Below, piece after piece: positions 38,502-47,837 of a DNA stretch of 64,000 bases. Origin of the DNA: Sphingomonas aerophila (GTDB taxonomy: Bacteria > Pseudomonadota > Alphaproteobacteria > Sphingomonadales > Sphingomonadaceae); NCBI RefSeq assembly GCF_014199305.1, contig NZ_JACIJK010000004.1:186001-250000 (forward strand), in the 5' to 3' direction. The notes below the pieces were generated by a model. The model did not search any database and had not been told where the DNA came from. It worked only from the letters and a program-made list of their open reading frames with translations. The translations under genes and the position numbers were made by a program. Position 1 is the first letter of the stretch. The number at the start of each line of letters is the position of its first letter.

Positions 38502-39057
38502 CTGCCGCGAAATCGCCGCATGGGCAGAAGCCACTATGCCAGTCGTGCAGCCGGCAAGCCCAGCGCGGGTCACGAAGCGTCTGGAGCATTTGGACGCGAT
38601 GCTGCCGCGGCGCGCCCAAGACGATGACGCAGGCGAACTGCGCACCTCCGGATACTTGGCGCTGCTGATTGGCCAGCCCGACGAGGCGTTGGCGTTCATG
38701 GTTCGGGAGGCGTGTCGCCGCTTCAACTGGTTTCCGACCGCCAAGCAGCTGCTCGACATCCTGGCGGAGTATCGGGCTCCCCAGTCGGAGCAGGCAGTTG
38801 CCCTGCTCGAATGTCAGCGCTTCGCCGACCAAGCGTTCGCGACGTGGCTCGGCAACGTCGACGACGGCCAGCCGATCGGGGACGTGCCGGAGCAATGGTG
38901 CCGTATCGCGGTCGAGCGTGGCTTGGTGCGGCGATTGAGCGACGGCAGCTACATGTCTCGCGCCCTGTATCACGGACCGTTCAAGGCTTGGGCCCCGGAG
39001 CCAAGGGTCGGGTCTGCCCTGCTTTCTGCGGCTGAGCCGATGCGCGAGGCGGCATGA
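38395..39057 (+). CDS. Phage helical protein downstream of replication gene
   Basis: This protein of up to 220 residues has a body such as YLALLIGQPDEALAFMVREA and LECQRFADQAFATWLGN. Its frame overlaps the previous gene by 107 bases if it starts at ATG 38395; a TTG at 38494 would give a short overlap. Function is unknown; helicase-loader-like proteins occur at this position in other phages. Confidence 0.55.
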   Translation: MESIGHIANQLIVQPTASPAPCVARPQSLKPATLADCREIAAWAEATMPVVQPASPARVTKRLEHLDAMLPRRAQDDDAGELRTSGYLALLIGQPDEALAFMVREACRRFNWFPTAKQLLDILAEYRAPQSEQAVALLECQRFADQAFATWLGNVDDGQPIGDVPEQWCRIAVERGLVRRLSDGSYMSRALYHGPFKAWAPEPRVGSALLSAAEPMREAA

Positions 39058-39058
39058 T

Positions 39059-39229
39059 GTGCCCTGGCACGATGATCGCACCTTCTACGCATGCTCCTGC
39101 GGTGCTCGGGATGAGACGATCGAGCGCAACCCGCCCCGCGTCATCTGGTGCTGGGCATGTGGCGCCAAGACGTCGCGCCAGTGGCTACCACAAGCCGTAG
39201 CGCGTGACCGTGTTCCACAATTGTTCTAA
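39059..39229 (+). CDS. 56-residue zinc-ribbon protein
   Basis: Starting at a GTG (VPWHDDRTFYACSCGARDET), the product has CxC and CxxC pairs (ACSCG and WCWACG) separated by 17 residues, a plausible zinc ribbon. GAGG lies nine bases upstream, inside the end of the previous gene. Codon use and the cysteine spacing support it despite its small size. Confidence 0.55.
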   Translation: MPWHDDRTFYACSCGARDETIERNPPRVIWCWACGAKTSRQWLPQAVARDRVPQLF

Positions 39230-39255
39230 GATGATTTCGAGCGGGAGTTGATGAG

Positions 39256-39825
39256 ATGAGGCGGGCTCAGGACTGTTGCATCCTGCGGACATCTGGGCCG
39301 CGCACGCTGAAGGTAGCCGCTTCGCTTCGCGATGCGGGCTTCGATGCATGGACGCCCGAGCAGACGGTTAGCCGCAGGAAGCCTCGGTCGACGAAGCGCG
39401 TCGAGACGCCCGTGCCTATCACGCCCTCCTTCGTGTTCGTGCGTGCCGACCGCTTGGCTGACCTAGCGCTGGTGTTGCGTCTGCCCATCAACCCGCACCC
39501 GCCCTTCTCGCTATTCCGTCATGGTGGTCGTGTCCCGCTGATCGCTGATCGGGAGATCGCGAACCTGCGGTCAATGGAGGCGGACGCCGCTGATCGGGCG
39601 CAACGTGCTGCACGCAAAGCGCATCGTCAGGCATTCACGCCTGGCCAAGAGGTCACCTGCAACGAGGCAGCGTTCATCGGATTGACCGGCGTGGTTGAGC
39701 AGAGTGACGGGAAGCAGGCAGTTGTGCTCTTTGGCGGCGCGCTGCGCATGACAATTGCCTCTTGGCGACTGACTCACAATCCGGTACAGGAGGGGAACAA
39801 GCCCGCTATGGGCATCGCCGCCTAA
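39256..39825 (+). CDS. NusG/RfaH-like transcription factor
   Basis: This 189-residue protein has an NGN-like N-terminus (DCCILRTSGPRTLKVAASLR, with the hydrophobic strand ITPSFVFVRAD) and a C-terminal KOW-type domain (FTPGQEVTCNEAAFIGLTGV). Such proteins bind RNA polymerase and modify pausing or termination. The ATG follows GGGAGTTGATGAG. In this phage it may act as an antiterminator for the late genes; a folded RNA candidate lies just downstream. Confidence 0.8.
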   Translation: MRRAQDCCILRTSGPRTLKVAASLRDAGFDAWTPEQTVSRRKPRSTKRVETPVPITPSFVFVRADRLADLALVLRLPINPHPPFSLFRHGGRVPLIADREIANLRSMEADAADRAQRAARKAHRQAFTPGQEVTCNEAAFIGLTGVVEQSDGKQAVVLFGGALRMTIASWRLTHNPVQEGNKPAMGIAA

Positions 39826-40019
39826 GCGGCTGGGAGTTAAGGTCGGGCGCTGCGGGCGCTGCCCTTGCCATCACCGAGTGGCGCGATGGCGTTGCCAAGC
39901 GGACTGCCGAAGGCGTGAAGGTTAGACGCCACCAGTCCGAACAGAGATAAGCGGTGACGCCCAAACCCGCCTTTAAAACCGAGCTGTTACGAACCGCTTA
40001 AGATTGCCCACTTCGGCTA

Positions 40020-40130
40020 CTGCCCCGCATCCCAAACACCCGACCACGGCGGCGGGTGCGAAGCGTCTGATCGCCTGTAGCTACGGCGCAACCGGTGCGG
40101 GGCAGCGAGTGCCTACCGGCAATCAGGCGA
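40020..40130 (+). ncRNA. Candidate pseudoknotted RNA between nusG-like and pilZ genes
   Basis: No gene covers this stretch. A 12-bp stem pairs 40020-40031 with 40094-40105 (one G-U pair). Inside its loop a 6-bp hairpin pairs 40037-40042 with 40053-40058, and 40071-40077 is complementary over seven bases to 40124-40130 outside the loop, which makes an H-type pseudoknot. I recognise no known family. The strand is uncertain because G-U pairing is the only asymmetry. Confidence 0.4.
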
Positions 40131-40153
40131 ACGGCTAAACCTCAGTCAGCTTA

Positions 40154-40483
40154 TCAGTGCACGAAGGCTTCTAAGTGAGTGACGACCGGCTCTGGTAAGG
40201 GGTGTGCAAACTCGACACCGAGCTCGCCCGGGCGCTGCCACACGACCCAGCCTTCGAACTTGGTGAAGCCTTTCACTTCGATCGCCGCAAACGAGCCGAT
40301 CGCGAAACTGACCTGCCCTTCGATCCTGCAACCCACGGATGACACGTCGACCATGTACGCCAGCGAAGGGCGAGTGTGCGTGCTACTCATCATTACCGGC
40401 AAGCCGAGGTGCCGGCGCATTGCACGACGTTCATCGATCCAGGCGGTTGATTGTGCCTGCTGAAGGCGTTGCGCGAGTTGCAT
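40154..40483 (-). CDS. PilZ-domain protein
   Basis: This protein of about 109 residues has a PilZ fold: an ERRAMRRHLGLPV start with the RxxxR-type c-di-GMP binding arginines, then DVSSVGCRIEG, matching the DxSxxG motif, and a GWVVWQRPGELGVEF strand pair. It should bind c-di-GMP. The start is an ATG six bases inside a GTG. A PilZ protein is unusual in a prophage. Confidence 0.88.
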   Translation of the reverse strand: MQLAQRLQQAQSTAWIDERRAMRRHLGLPVMMSSTHTRPSLAYMVDVSSVGCRIEGQVSFAIGSFAAIEVKGFTKFEGWVVWQRPGELGVEFAHPLPEPVVTHLEAFVH

Positions 40484-40598
40484 AGGCACGCGCTACTGCC
40501 CAACCCTTGATCACCAGTTAAGCCGTAGACGAGGCGCCTTCGAGCGGATCGAGGCCCTGCGCCCCAGACTTTTCTTTCGATCCATCAAAGAGGAACCC

Positions 40599-40778
40599 AT
40601 GGCCTCAGCTTCAGACGTCGCGACGGTCATTGTCTCCGCGCTTGCTGAGATCGGCATGACTGGTGAGGTCGACGCTACCAAGGATGGCGTGCAAGCGGTC
40701 CAGTGGATCGGGTCGCCGTCTGGTAACGACGTTCAGGTGGTCGTGACGGTGCAGCCGCTCGATCGATCTGATGGGTAA
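40599..40778 (+). CDS. 59-residue hypothetical protein before the HNH gene
   Basis: The ATG follows AAAGAGGAACCC. The product (MASASDVATVIVSALAEIGM start, VVVTVQPLDRSDG end) is acidic. The HNH gene starts eight bases before its stop, so the two are probably coupled. Confidence 0.55.
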   Translation: MASASDVATVIVSALAEIGMTGEVDATKDGVQAVQWIGSPSGNDVQVVVTVQPLDRSDG

Positions 40779-41133
40779 GCTGAAGACGCTGCCCCATCGA
40801 CTGGCTTCCCTGAAGCCGTCTCTCGGTTCCCTGCCACCGGTCGAGCGTTCGGACGACGCTACCCGCAGACTCAACGCCCCGTGGCGCAAGTGGTACGGCA
40901 CAGCACGCTGGCAAAAGCTCCGGCTCGCAACTTGGCGCCGGGACTTGTTCACCTGCCAGTGGCCCGGCTGCGGTCGCGTGACCGCCGATACTTTGCAGCT
41001 GGTCGCGGATCATAAAATCCCGCACCGCGGCGATGAGCGCCTGTTCTGGGACGAGAGCAACGTCCAGACGCTGTGCAAGCCCTGCCACGACAGCCGCAAG
41101 CAGCGGGCTGAGAACGCCGCACGACGCAGCTAA
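40771..41133 (+). CDS. Phage HNH endonuclease
   Basis: This 120-residue HNH protein has zinc ligands CxxxxC (CQWPGCG) and CxxC (CKPCHD) and the metal-site core LVADHKIPHRGDERLFWDE. HNH proteins directly upstream of the small terminase are common in HK97-like phages and help the terminase cut DNA. This fits the terS and terL genes downstream. Confidence 0.9.
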   Translation: MGKLKTLPHRLASLKPSLGSLPPVERSDDATRRLNAPWRKWYGTARWQKLRLATWRRDLFTCQWPGCGRVTADTLQLVADHKIPHRGDERLFWDESNVQTLCKPCHDSRKQRAENAARRS

Positions 41134-41256
41134 CCCAGGGGGGGGTAGGCCCGAACTTGGCCGACCCCTCCCGACCTACACCGCATCCCGCCTCACGCAG
41201 AGAAAAAATCCCGGTGGGCGGTTTGGGGTGCAAACTCGGGCCGGAGGTGCCCTGCG

Positions 41257-41811
41257 ATGGCAGCCCGGAAAACAACTATCGATTGGGCTCGCATCGAGCT
41301 TGAATACTTGGCCGGCGAAGATTCCGTCCGCGAGATTGCTGACCGACACGAGATTTCGGACACGGCTATTCATAAGCGCGCGAAGGCTCAGAAGTGGGTG
41401 CGTCCGGTTTGCACCCGCAAACCTGCAAACCAGAGGGCCCCAAAGCCGGGTCCGCCAGCACCGTCAGCGGATCAGCCGACCGAGTCTCCGGCGATAGCCG
41501 ACCGCGGTCGGCAACTCGTCGCCCGGATGATGGACGAGCTCGACACGGTCACCAGCCACATTGGCGAGCTGGAAGAGGCGATCGAGGAAGACTGCGAGGG
41601 CGATCGCACCGGCGACCGTCGTGCGGCGATGATGAAGGCGATCAGCCTTGATGGCCGGGCCAACACGCTCAAGACGTTGTCGCTCGCGTTTAAGACGCTG
41701 AACGAAGCGTCGGCCCCGCAAGGAAAGAAGGCCGCCCAGCAGGAAGCCGCGAAAGCGGTGGCTGGCCGTTTCCGCCAGATCGGCCCGCCGACGCTGAAGG
41801 CCGTCAAGTAA
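41257..41811 (+). CDS. Terminase small subunit-like protein
   Basis: This 184-residue protein has an N-terminal helix-turn-helix (DSVREIADRHEISDTAIHKR) and helical C-terminus, the layout of small terminases that recognise phage DNA. Its place between HNH and large terminase supports this. The stop is immediately followed by the GTG of terL. Confidence 0.75.
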   Translation: MAARKTTIDWARIELEYLAGEDSVREIADRHEISDTAIHKRAKAQKWVRPVCTRKPANQRAPKPGPPAPSADQPTESPAIADRGRQLVARMMDELDTVTSHIGELEEAIEEDCEGDRTGDRRAAMMKAISLDGRANTLKTLSLAFKTLNEASAPQGKKAAQQEAAKAVAGRFRQIGPPTLKAVK

Positions 41812-42535
41812 GTGCCGACCTGGTCGACGGCGTGCCCGGACTGGAAGCGGCGGATCCGCAAGCGCCAATCCCTGGTGCCGTTCGCGCCTCTGTTCTCGTC
41901 GTCAGCCGAAGCCAAGATGGAAGTGTTCACGGCGCTGAGCGTCGTGGATCTAGGGATCAATCCCGCGACCAACCGCTACTGGACGATCGGCGAATCCGCA
42001 GACACTTGGCTGCTCGACTTTGCTGCCGCGATCTTCGGCGCATACGACCCCGAGACGGGTCAGCAGATGATCCGACAGGGCATGCTCTTGGTGAGTAAAA
42101 AAAATACCAAGAGCACGATCGCAGCCGGCACCATGCTCACCGAGCTAATCTGCGGTTGGCGCCCATCTGACGAAAACCTGATTCTGGCACCGACCATAGA
42201 GGTCGCGAACAACAGCTTCGGCCCGGCGATGGACATGATCCGGGCGGACGAAGAACTCACCGCGCTGCTGCACCCGCAGGCCCACATTCGGACGATCACG
42301 AACCGGGACACCAAGGCGACACTGAAGGTAGTGGCGGCAGACGCGGCTACGGTGTCGGGCAAAAAGGCCAGCCGAGTCCTGGTGGACGAGCTCTGGCTCT
42401 TTGGCGAGCGCGCGAACGCAGACGCCATGTTTCGCGAGGCCACTGGCGGACAAGCCAGCCGGCCGGAGGGCTACACGCTCTTCCTCACGACGCAGTCGGA
42501 CAAACCACCTGCCGGGGTGTTCAAGAGCAAGCTGT
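41812..42535 (+). pseudogene. Terminase large subunit, truncated after the ATPase part
   Basis: The ATPase part of the packaging motor is present: the Walker A-like QGMLLVSKKNTKSTIAAG, and Walker B with catalytic Glu in RVLVDELWLFGE, then the motif FLTTQSDKPPAGVFKSKL. There the homology stops. The frame runs on for 33 codons that are simply the antisense of a capsid gene. The C-terminal nuclease domain is missing, so it cannot work as a terminase. Start is GTG at 41812. Confidence 0.85.
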
Positions 42536-44369
42536 CCGTCTGGAACATGGACCGGATCGGGGCGGCGACGGCGTTCGGCGTGCCTGCGGCCGACAGCTGC
42601 TGCGGCGTGCTGTCTTCCATGTGGAGCACCGCCTGATCGCTGACCTCAAAGCGGGGCTCGTCACCGGTAGCTGTGAAGAAGTCCGCCGCGTCGACCAGCG
42701 CGACCGTGCCCGTGGTCACCGTTGCTGACTGCGCGACCGGGTAGCCGAGCAGCGTGCCGTTGCGCAGGTCGCCCGCGAACGGGAAGTCGCCCGCGCCGTT
42801 CTGCGTCAGCGAGATCGACAGCGCCTGGACGGGGTTCATCACCCAGACCGGTTGACGGACGTTGCCGCCCGAGGAGGTGATCAGGGCCGCAACCAGCGCC
42901 TTCAGGTCGCCCACGAGAGCAGCAAAGCCGCCGCCGGTGGTGGCCGTCACGCCAGTGACGCCGTTCCGGAGACCAGCAGGACGAATGGCGGTTGCAGCAT
43001 TCGTGTCCAGCAGGACGGTGTCGATGGCGACGCCGGTGTCTTCCTGGATTGCCGTGCGCAGCACCTGCTCGATGTCGGGCGTCGGCTTCTCTGCGATCTC
43101 ACGCGTGAACGTGGTGATCACCGCCATCTTCTTGGGCGTCAACGTCGAAGCGCTGAAGCCTGCCTGGCGGACCGGGATGGGCGCGCCCTGACCGACGAAC
43201 GAGCCAGCGATCGACGGGGTCGCCGAACGGGCCGGGATCGACACGACGCCGTTGCGGCCGAAGGTGAACTTGCCACCCAGGTCGCGCAGCACCGGATAGA
43301 CTGACTTGGCCACCAGCGTGTCAATGAAATCGAGCGTGGCGGTCTGCACCAGCTCCGCTGCCCAGCCGCTCGTGGTCGTGGTCGCCGGCGCCGAGGCAGC
43401 CTTGGTCGTGACATCGAGCATGGCCTTGATCGTGTCGTCTTCGCCGTAGCGCGACGTCAGGACGTCGATGGCCGAACGCCCCTCGATCTTGGCCAGCACC
43501 TGCACGACAGCAGACCGGATGATCAGGTCACCAGGCTGGCTCTTCTTGGCAGGAGCCGCAAACGGGCGGCGAGGCTCGGCAGCAGTGTCCGCCGGCCTAG
43601 CAGTTTTCATGGCCAGGGCCTTCTCGGCACGCTGCAGACCGGCGAGCGCGGCTTCCTGCGTTTCGATCTGGCCCGCCAGTTCTTCGGTTACGATCGTGTC
43701 GGCATCGTCTGCCTTGACGTGATCGGTAAGAGCGTCCTTGAGACGAGTGAGTTCGTTCTGCGCGGTTACGATCCGCTCGGAGAGGGTTGCCACGTTTGAA
43801 GCCTTTCGATGTGGGGAGTTCAGAGCGGCGGTCTCGCCGGGGCATCCGCGACGCAGCACTGTGCTGACCCGTTCGGCATTCTCGCCAAAGACCAGTCGTT
43901 TCATGTCGTCGGAAAGGTTGAGCGACTTCGCCAAAGCGAGCGCATTCGGGTTGGCCGGCACGCTCACGAGCGAACATTCCAGCAGTTCCTGTGATTTGTA
44001 TCGAAGACCGCCCACCTTCGAGCCGCTCAGCGCCTCTGCAGTGAATGGCTTAAAACCAACCGAGGTAGCCCGCAGCATGCGAGCCTCGACCAAAGCCCTG
44101 AGCTCGTCGATGCGCTGAGACAGCCCCCTCGCGAGCAAGTTCAGTCGGCCGCGCAACTTGCCAGCTTCAACTCGAACGTTCTCCCAATTGCCGATTGGAA
44201 AGTCGGAGTCGTGGTTGAACAGCGCGATCGGGTTGGAGAGGAACGTCGCAAGCTTCCATCCGGCCTGATCGATTACGTCCCCCATGCGATCAACAGTCTC
44301 GTCGGACAGGACGAACTCATAGGGATCGTTGTCTGCGGGGCTTGCGAGCGCCTTGTGTAGAACGTCCAT
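42530..44369 (-). pseudogene. Fused prohead protease-major capsid protein, 3' end lost
   Basis: A single frame encodes an HK97-type prohead protease (LFNHDSDFPIGNWENVRVEA, and LLECSLVSVPANPNALALAK with the catalytic Ser), a coiled-coil scaffold (LTRLKDALTDHVKADDADTI) and an HK97-fold capsid protein (LRDLGGKFTFGRNGVVSIPA to PIRSMFQTDS). The last few capsid residues are replaced by antisense of the terminase. The whole gene runs opposite to the terminase and tail genes, so this block was inverted. Protease and capsid in one frame is known in some phages. Confidence 0.88.
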
Positions 44370-44380
44370 AGTTGGTTCCT

Positions 44381-44440
44381 TCAGCCTATCATGGCGGCGA
44401 CATCGACCGCGGATGCTGCGGATGGATTGCGGGTCATGTA
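44381..44440 (-). pseudogene. 3' remnant of a portal gene
   Basis: A minus-strand frame ending MTRNPSAASAVDVAAMIG stops 11 bases before the protease start, the position where portal genes normally end. Only about 19 codons remain before the sequence switches to the tail-tube gene on the other strand. The identification as portal rests on gene order. Confidence 0.5.
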
Positions 44441-47400
44441 CCGAGATCGGCCAGGTCGAGAAGATCGGGACGATGGGCGCCAGCTACGCGAAGACGGAGT
44501 TCCAGCCGCTCTTCGGGCCCAAGCAGAAGCACAAGGGCGCCGCTGACTATGGCTCGCTGTCGCCATCGCTCGCGCACGACGAGAGCGACCCGGGGCAGGC
44601 AATCCTGCGCGCGGCTGCCGACAGCCCGAACTTGTTCGCCTTCCGGGTGGTCTATCCAACCGGGGCCAAGCGGTTCTTCCAAGGGAAAGTGTTCGGCTAC
44701 CCTGAGACGGTCGACGGGGCGGACGCCCTGCTGATGGTCACGCCCACGATCGAGATCAACTCGGTGATCGTGAAGGTCGCGGCCTCGGGCGCAGTCGTGC
44801 TGCCGTCTGTGTCGCTGTCGGGGGCGCTATCCAAGTCTGAGGGGGACAGCGGCACTGTCGCCTATACTTATATCGTGACCCTCTCGCAGGCTGCGCCGGT
44901 TGGCGGCACAGCCGTACCGTGGGCGCTGGCCTATGGAAGCACCGACGCGAACGACTTCGCAGCTGGGCAAGCTACCAGTGGAACGCTGACCATCGCGCAG
45001 GGTCAACTGAGCGGCACCGTGACCATCAACGCCAAGGGCGACACAAGCCTCGAAGGCGACGAGACCTTTACCTTCCTGATCTCGACGCCGCCTGGCTATA
45101 TCGCAGGCGCAGCGACCAGCGCGACGGGCACAATCCTCAACGATGACGCCCCGCCCGCGCCGGTGTTCACGACCTTGCCATCGATCAGCCCGACGAGTGG
45201 CACGGCCGGCACGACCGTGTTCGCCGCGACCGATGGCGTCGCGACGAATGCGACCTCGGTCACTCGCCGCTGGCTGCTCGGGACGACGTCGATCGGCACT
45301 GGCGCGACGGTAGTCGCGCCGACCAACGGCTCTCTCACGCTGGAGAACACGGCTGCCGGCCCCGGCGGCTCAACGACGGTCACCAGCACTGCGGTCGCGG
45401 TCGCGGCAGCGGCTTCGAGCGTCAACCTAGCGATGACGCAGCTGACGGACGGTCGCATCTACCAGCGTTCAACGAAGACCGGCAGCGCCAATGCCAAGGG
45501 CGCCGGGTCGATCGCGGTTCCTATTGCGCTGGACGGGGCCGCGACCTCGATCGAGTATCGGTTGCGTGATGCCGTGGCGAACGGCAACCCGGTCGTTCAG
45601 GACTGGACCACAGCGGCAAGCAACGTCGCGGCAGCCGCCACGAGCGTCACCTGCCCGAACGTGCCGGCCCGGCTGGGTTGGTACTACCTCGACCTGCGGG
45701 CCAACGGTGGCACGGCACAGCTTGGAACGTCGAAGATCGGCATGGGCCGGGTCGTGGCCGTCTCAGGTCAGTCGCTCGCAACACGCATGTTCACCGCCCG
45801 GGACAGCCAGGCGACGGTCACCATGGCATCGCTCGGGATCACACCAAACGCGAACACCTCGATCTATGCCGCTCCGCTGGAGCCGACACAGACGGCGTAC
45901 ACGCCCAGCTGGGGCGCCAACGTCGACGGCACGACCGGGTACAACAGTGCCTTCGCCGCTGAGTTTCTGAACCGGCAGATTGCAGCCGCTGGCGTCAGCT
46001 GCGCGCTGGTGGGTTATGCGCGCGGCTCTCAGTCGATCACAGTCTTTGTGCCGGGAGGGGCCGACAATGGAGGACTTCGGGCTGCCCTCGACGCAGTTGG
46101 CGGCTTCGAGACGTTCATCTGGATGCAGGGCCATACCGATGCTAAAAACGGTATGGCGTCAGCGACTTATCAGACGAACCTCACGAGCCTGTTTGCCGAC
46201 GTCACCGCACATAACGCGACCCTCGGGTCCAACTACGACAAGCTGATCGGCAGCATCCCGAACATCAACAGCACGAGCTGGGGCACTTCGGCTCAGATCC
46301 AGGCGATCCGGAACGCCTCGGCCGCATGGGCTGCTGCCAATGGTGGGGTCTCGATCAACGCAAACGACATCGATCTCTACGATGGCGTCCACGAGTCCCA
46401 GGCTGGCGCGATCACGCTCGCCGACCACTTCTACCGCGCTTCGCGGTCGGGTCTCGGCTTGGCGCACAACGACGCCGGTCCTGCGATCTCGTCGGCAACG
46501 CGCGCGGCGGGGTCGGCGAATGTTGTCCTGACGATCTCGCTACCGAGCGGGGCAACTGCCCTTACCTCCGTCGGCTCACCCGCCTCTCGGTTCGCAGTGT
46601 TCGCGAGTGGGTCCACATCGGGGGGGCTTGCGCTCGATGCGACTACCCCGATCAGCATCAGCGGATCGACTATTACCCTGAAGCTCGCGGCGGTTCCTGC
46701 CGATAGCCAAGCTCTGGACGTTTACGCCTTCTACCCGCCCGACAGCAGCAACGCGGGTCAGGCAAACGTTATCTATGACAACAACACGGATGGGGATGGC
46801 ATTACGCGCGGTCGCCAGCTCATGGCGACGCTCGCGGCTGTGACCGCAGCGGCACCGGTTCCCGGCACGGCACCGACCCAAGTCGGGCCGAACCTGACGA
46901 TGACGAATGCGAGCTACCAGGCTGGGAAGACAGGGTTCGGGCAGGAACTGGCGGGCGGCTATGGCTTCTCGCCTGCCGCAACGGACTTAATGGCGGGGCA
47001 GGCTACCGTTACGCTGGAGGCGTGGTTCTCCGTTGCAGCGGCGCCTTCCAGCCTGCGCGTGTTCGTCGGGCAGAGTCAGCGCTGCTTCTTGGGCGTCAAT
47101 GCTCAGGGCCGACTTGTCGCTGGCTTCAATAAGCAGGCCGCAGCAACGGGCGCGACGGTCTACATCAACAGCAGCAGCGGCAGCGCGGCAGGCACGAACC
47201 CGGTCGTCAGCGATGGCGCTCGCCACCACGTTGCGCTCGTCATGACGCCAACGGGGGTGACCCTGTACCTTGATGGCGCTCAGGTCGGTTCTTCTGCGAC
47301 CGCGTTCTGGCAGGGCGCCGCAACAGACAAGTTCGGTGTCGGCAACTTCAACTCCACAGACACTACATTCCTGTGGACCGGCACGTTGGATGAAGTCGCA

Positions 47401-47523
47401 GTCTGGAGCACTGCCAAGTATTCCGCAGCGTTCACACCGCCAACGACACCGTATGTTGGCAGCGAAACCGGCTTGATCGGCCTCTATCATCTGGACGGCA
47501 CAGGCAATGCTGCAACATTCTAA
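44441..47523 (+). CDS. 5'-truncated tail tube fused to Calx-beta/esterase/lectin tail protein
   Basis: The frame opens with a phage tail-tube sequence lacking its first third (TEIGQVEKIGTMGASYAKTE, DPGQAILRAAADSPNLFAFR); the first good ATG is 44473, giving about 1016 residues. Then come a Calx-beta domain (GTAVPWALAYGSTDANDF, ending GTILNDD), an Ig-like part, an SGNH/sialate-esterase-like domain (VVAVSGQSLATRMF, QGHTDAKNG, DLYDGVHESQ with Asp and His), and a LamG-type lectin domain (VALVMTPTGVTLYLDG). It should bind and deacetylate surface polysaccharide. Whether the fusion is natural or a deletion scar is open. Confidence 0.75.
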
Positions 47524-47530
47524 TCCGGGG

Positions 47531-47695
47531 TCACGGGAACTGGCACTCCTGGCAGACATCGTACCCGCTGAAGTAGTCTTTCTCGCCGCACACGGGGCAA
47601 GCATCCAACTTCGGACCGACCTTTGTAGGCCAGAAACGAACAAGCAAAGTCGAGCCGCCGAGGATCAAGGCTATCCCGCCGAGGAATTGCACCAC
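47531..47695 (-). CDS. Small zinc-ribbon membrane protein, 54 residues
   Basis: Starting at tandem GTG codons after AGAGG, the product has a membrane helix (FLGGIALILGGSTLLVRFW) and a C-terminal CxxC pair set (ACPVCGEKDYFSGYDVCQEC). The cysteine pattern supports a real gene on this frame rather than on the longer overlapping ones. Confidence 0.5.
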   Translation of the reverse strand: MVQFLGGIALILGGSTLLVRFWPTKVGPKLDACPVCGEKDYFSGYDVCQECQFP

Positions 47696-47837
47696 CTCTG
47701 GCAGACGGTGCCGTCAAGCGAGCAGAAAAAGAACCGCTTCGCAAGCGTTTGTCCCGCTCTGAGCTTATCAGACGATAAGGCGTCCTCTTCACCGTCCCCG
47801 TAGCAGAGCCAAGCTGCGACCAGCCGTGTCTCGAAGC

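Noticed and set aside
42091..42110. A8 run in the terminase as a programmed frameshift site
   Set aside because: The normal frame through the Walker A region is uninterrupted there, so no shift is needed.
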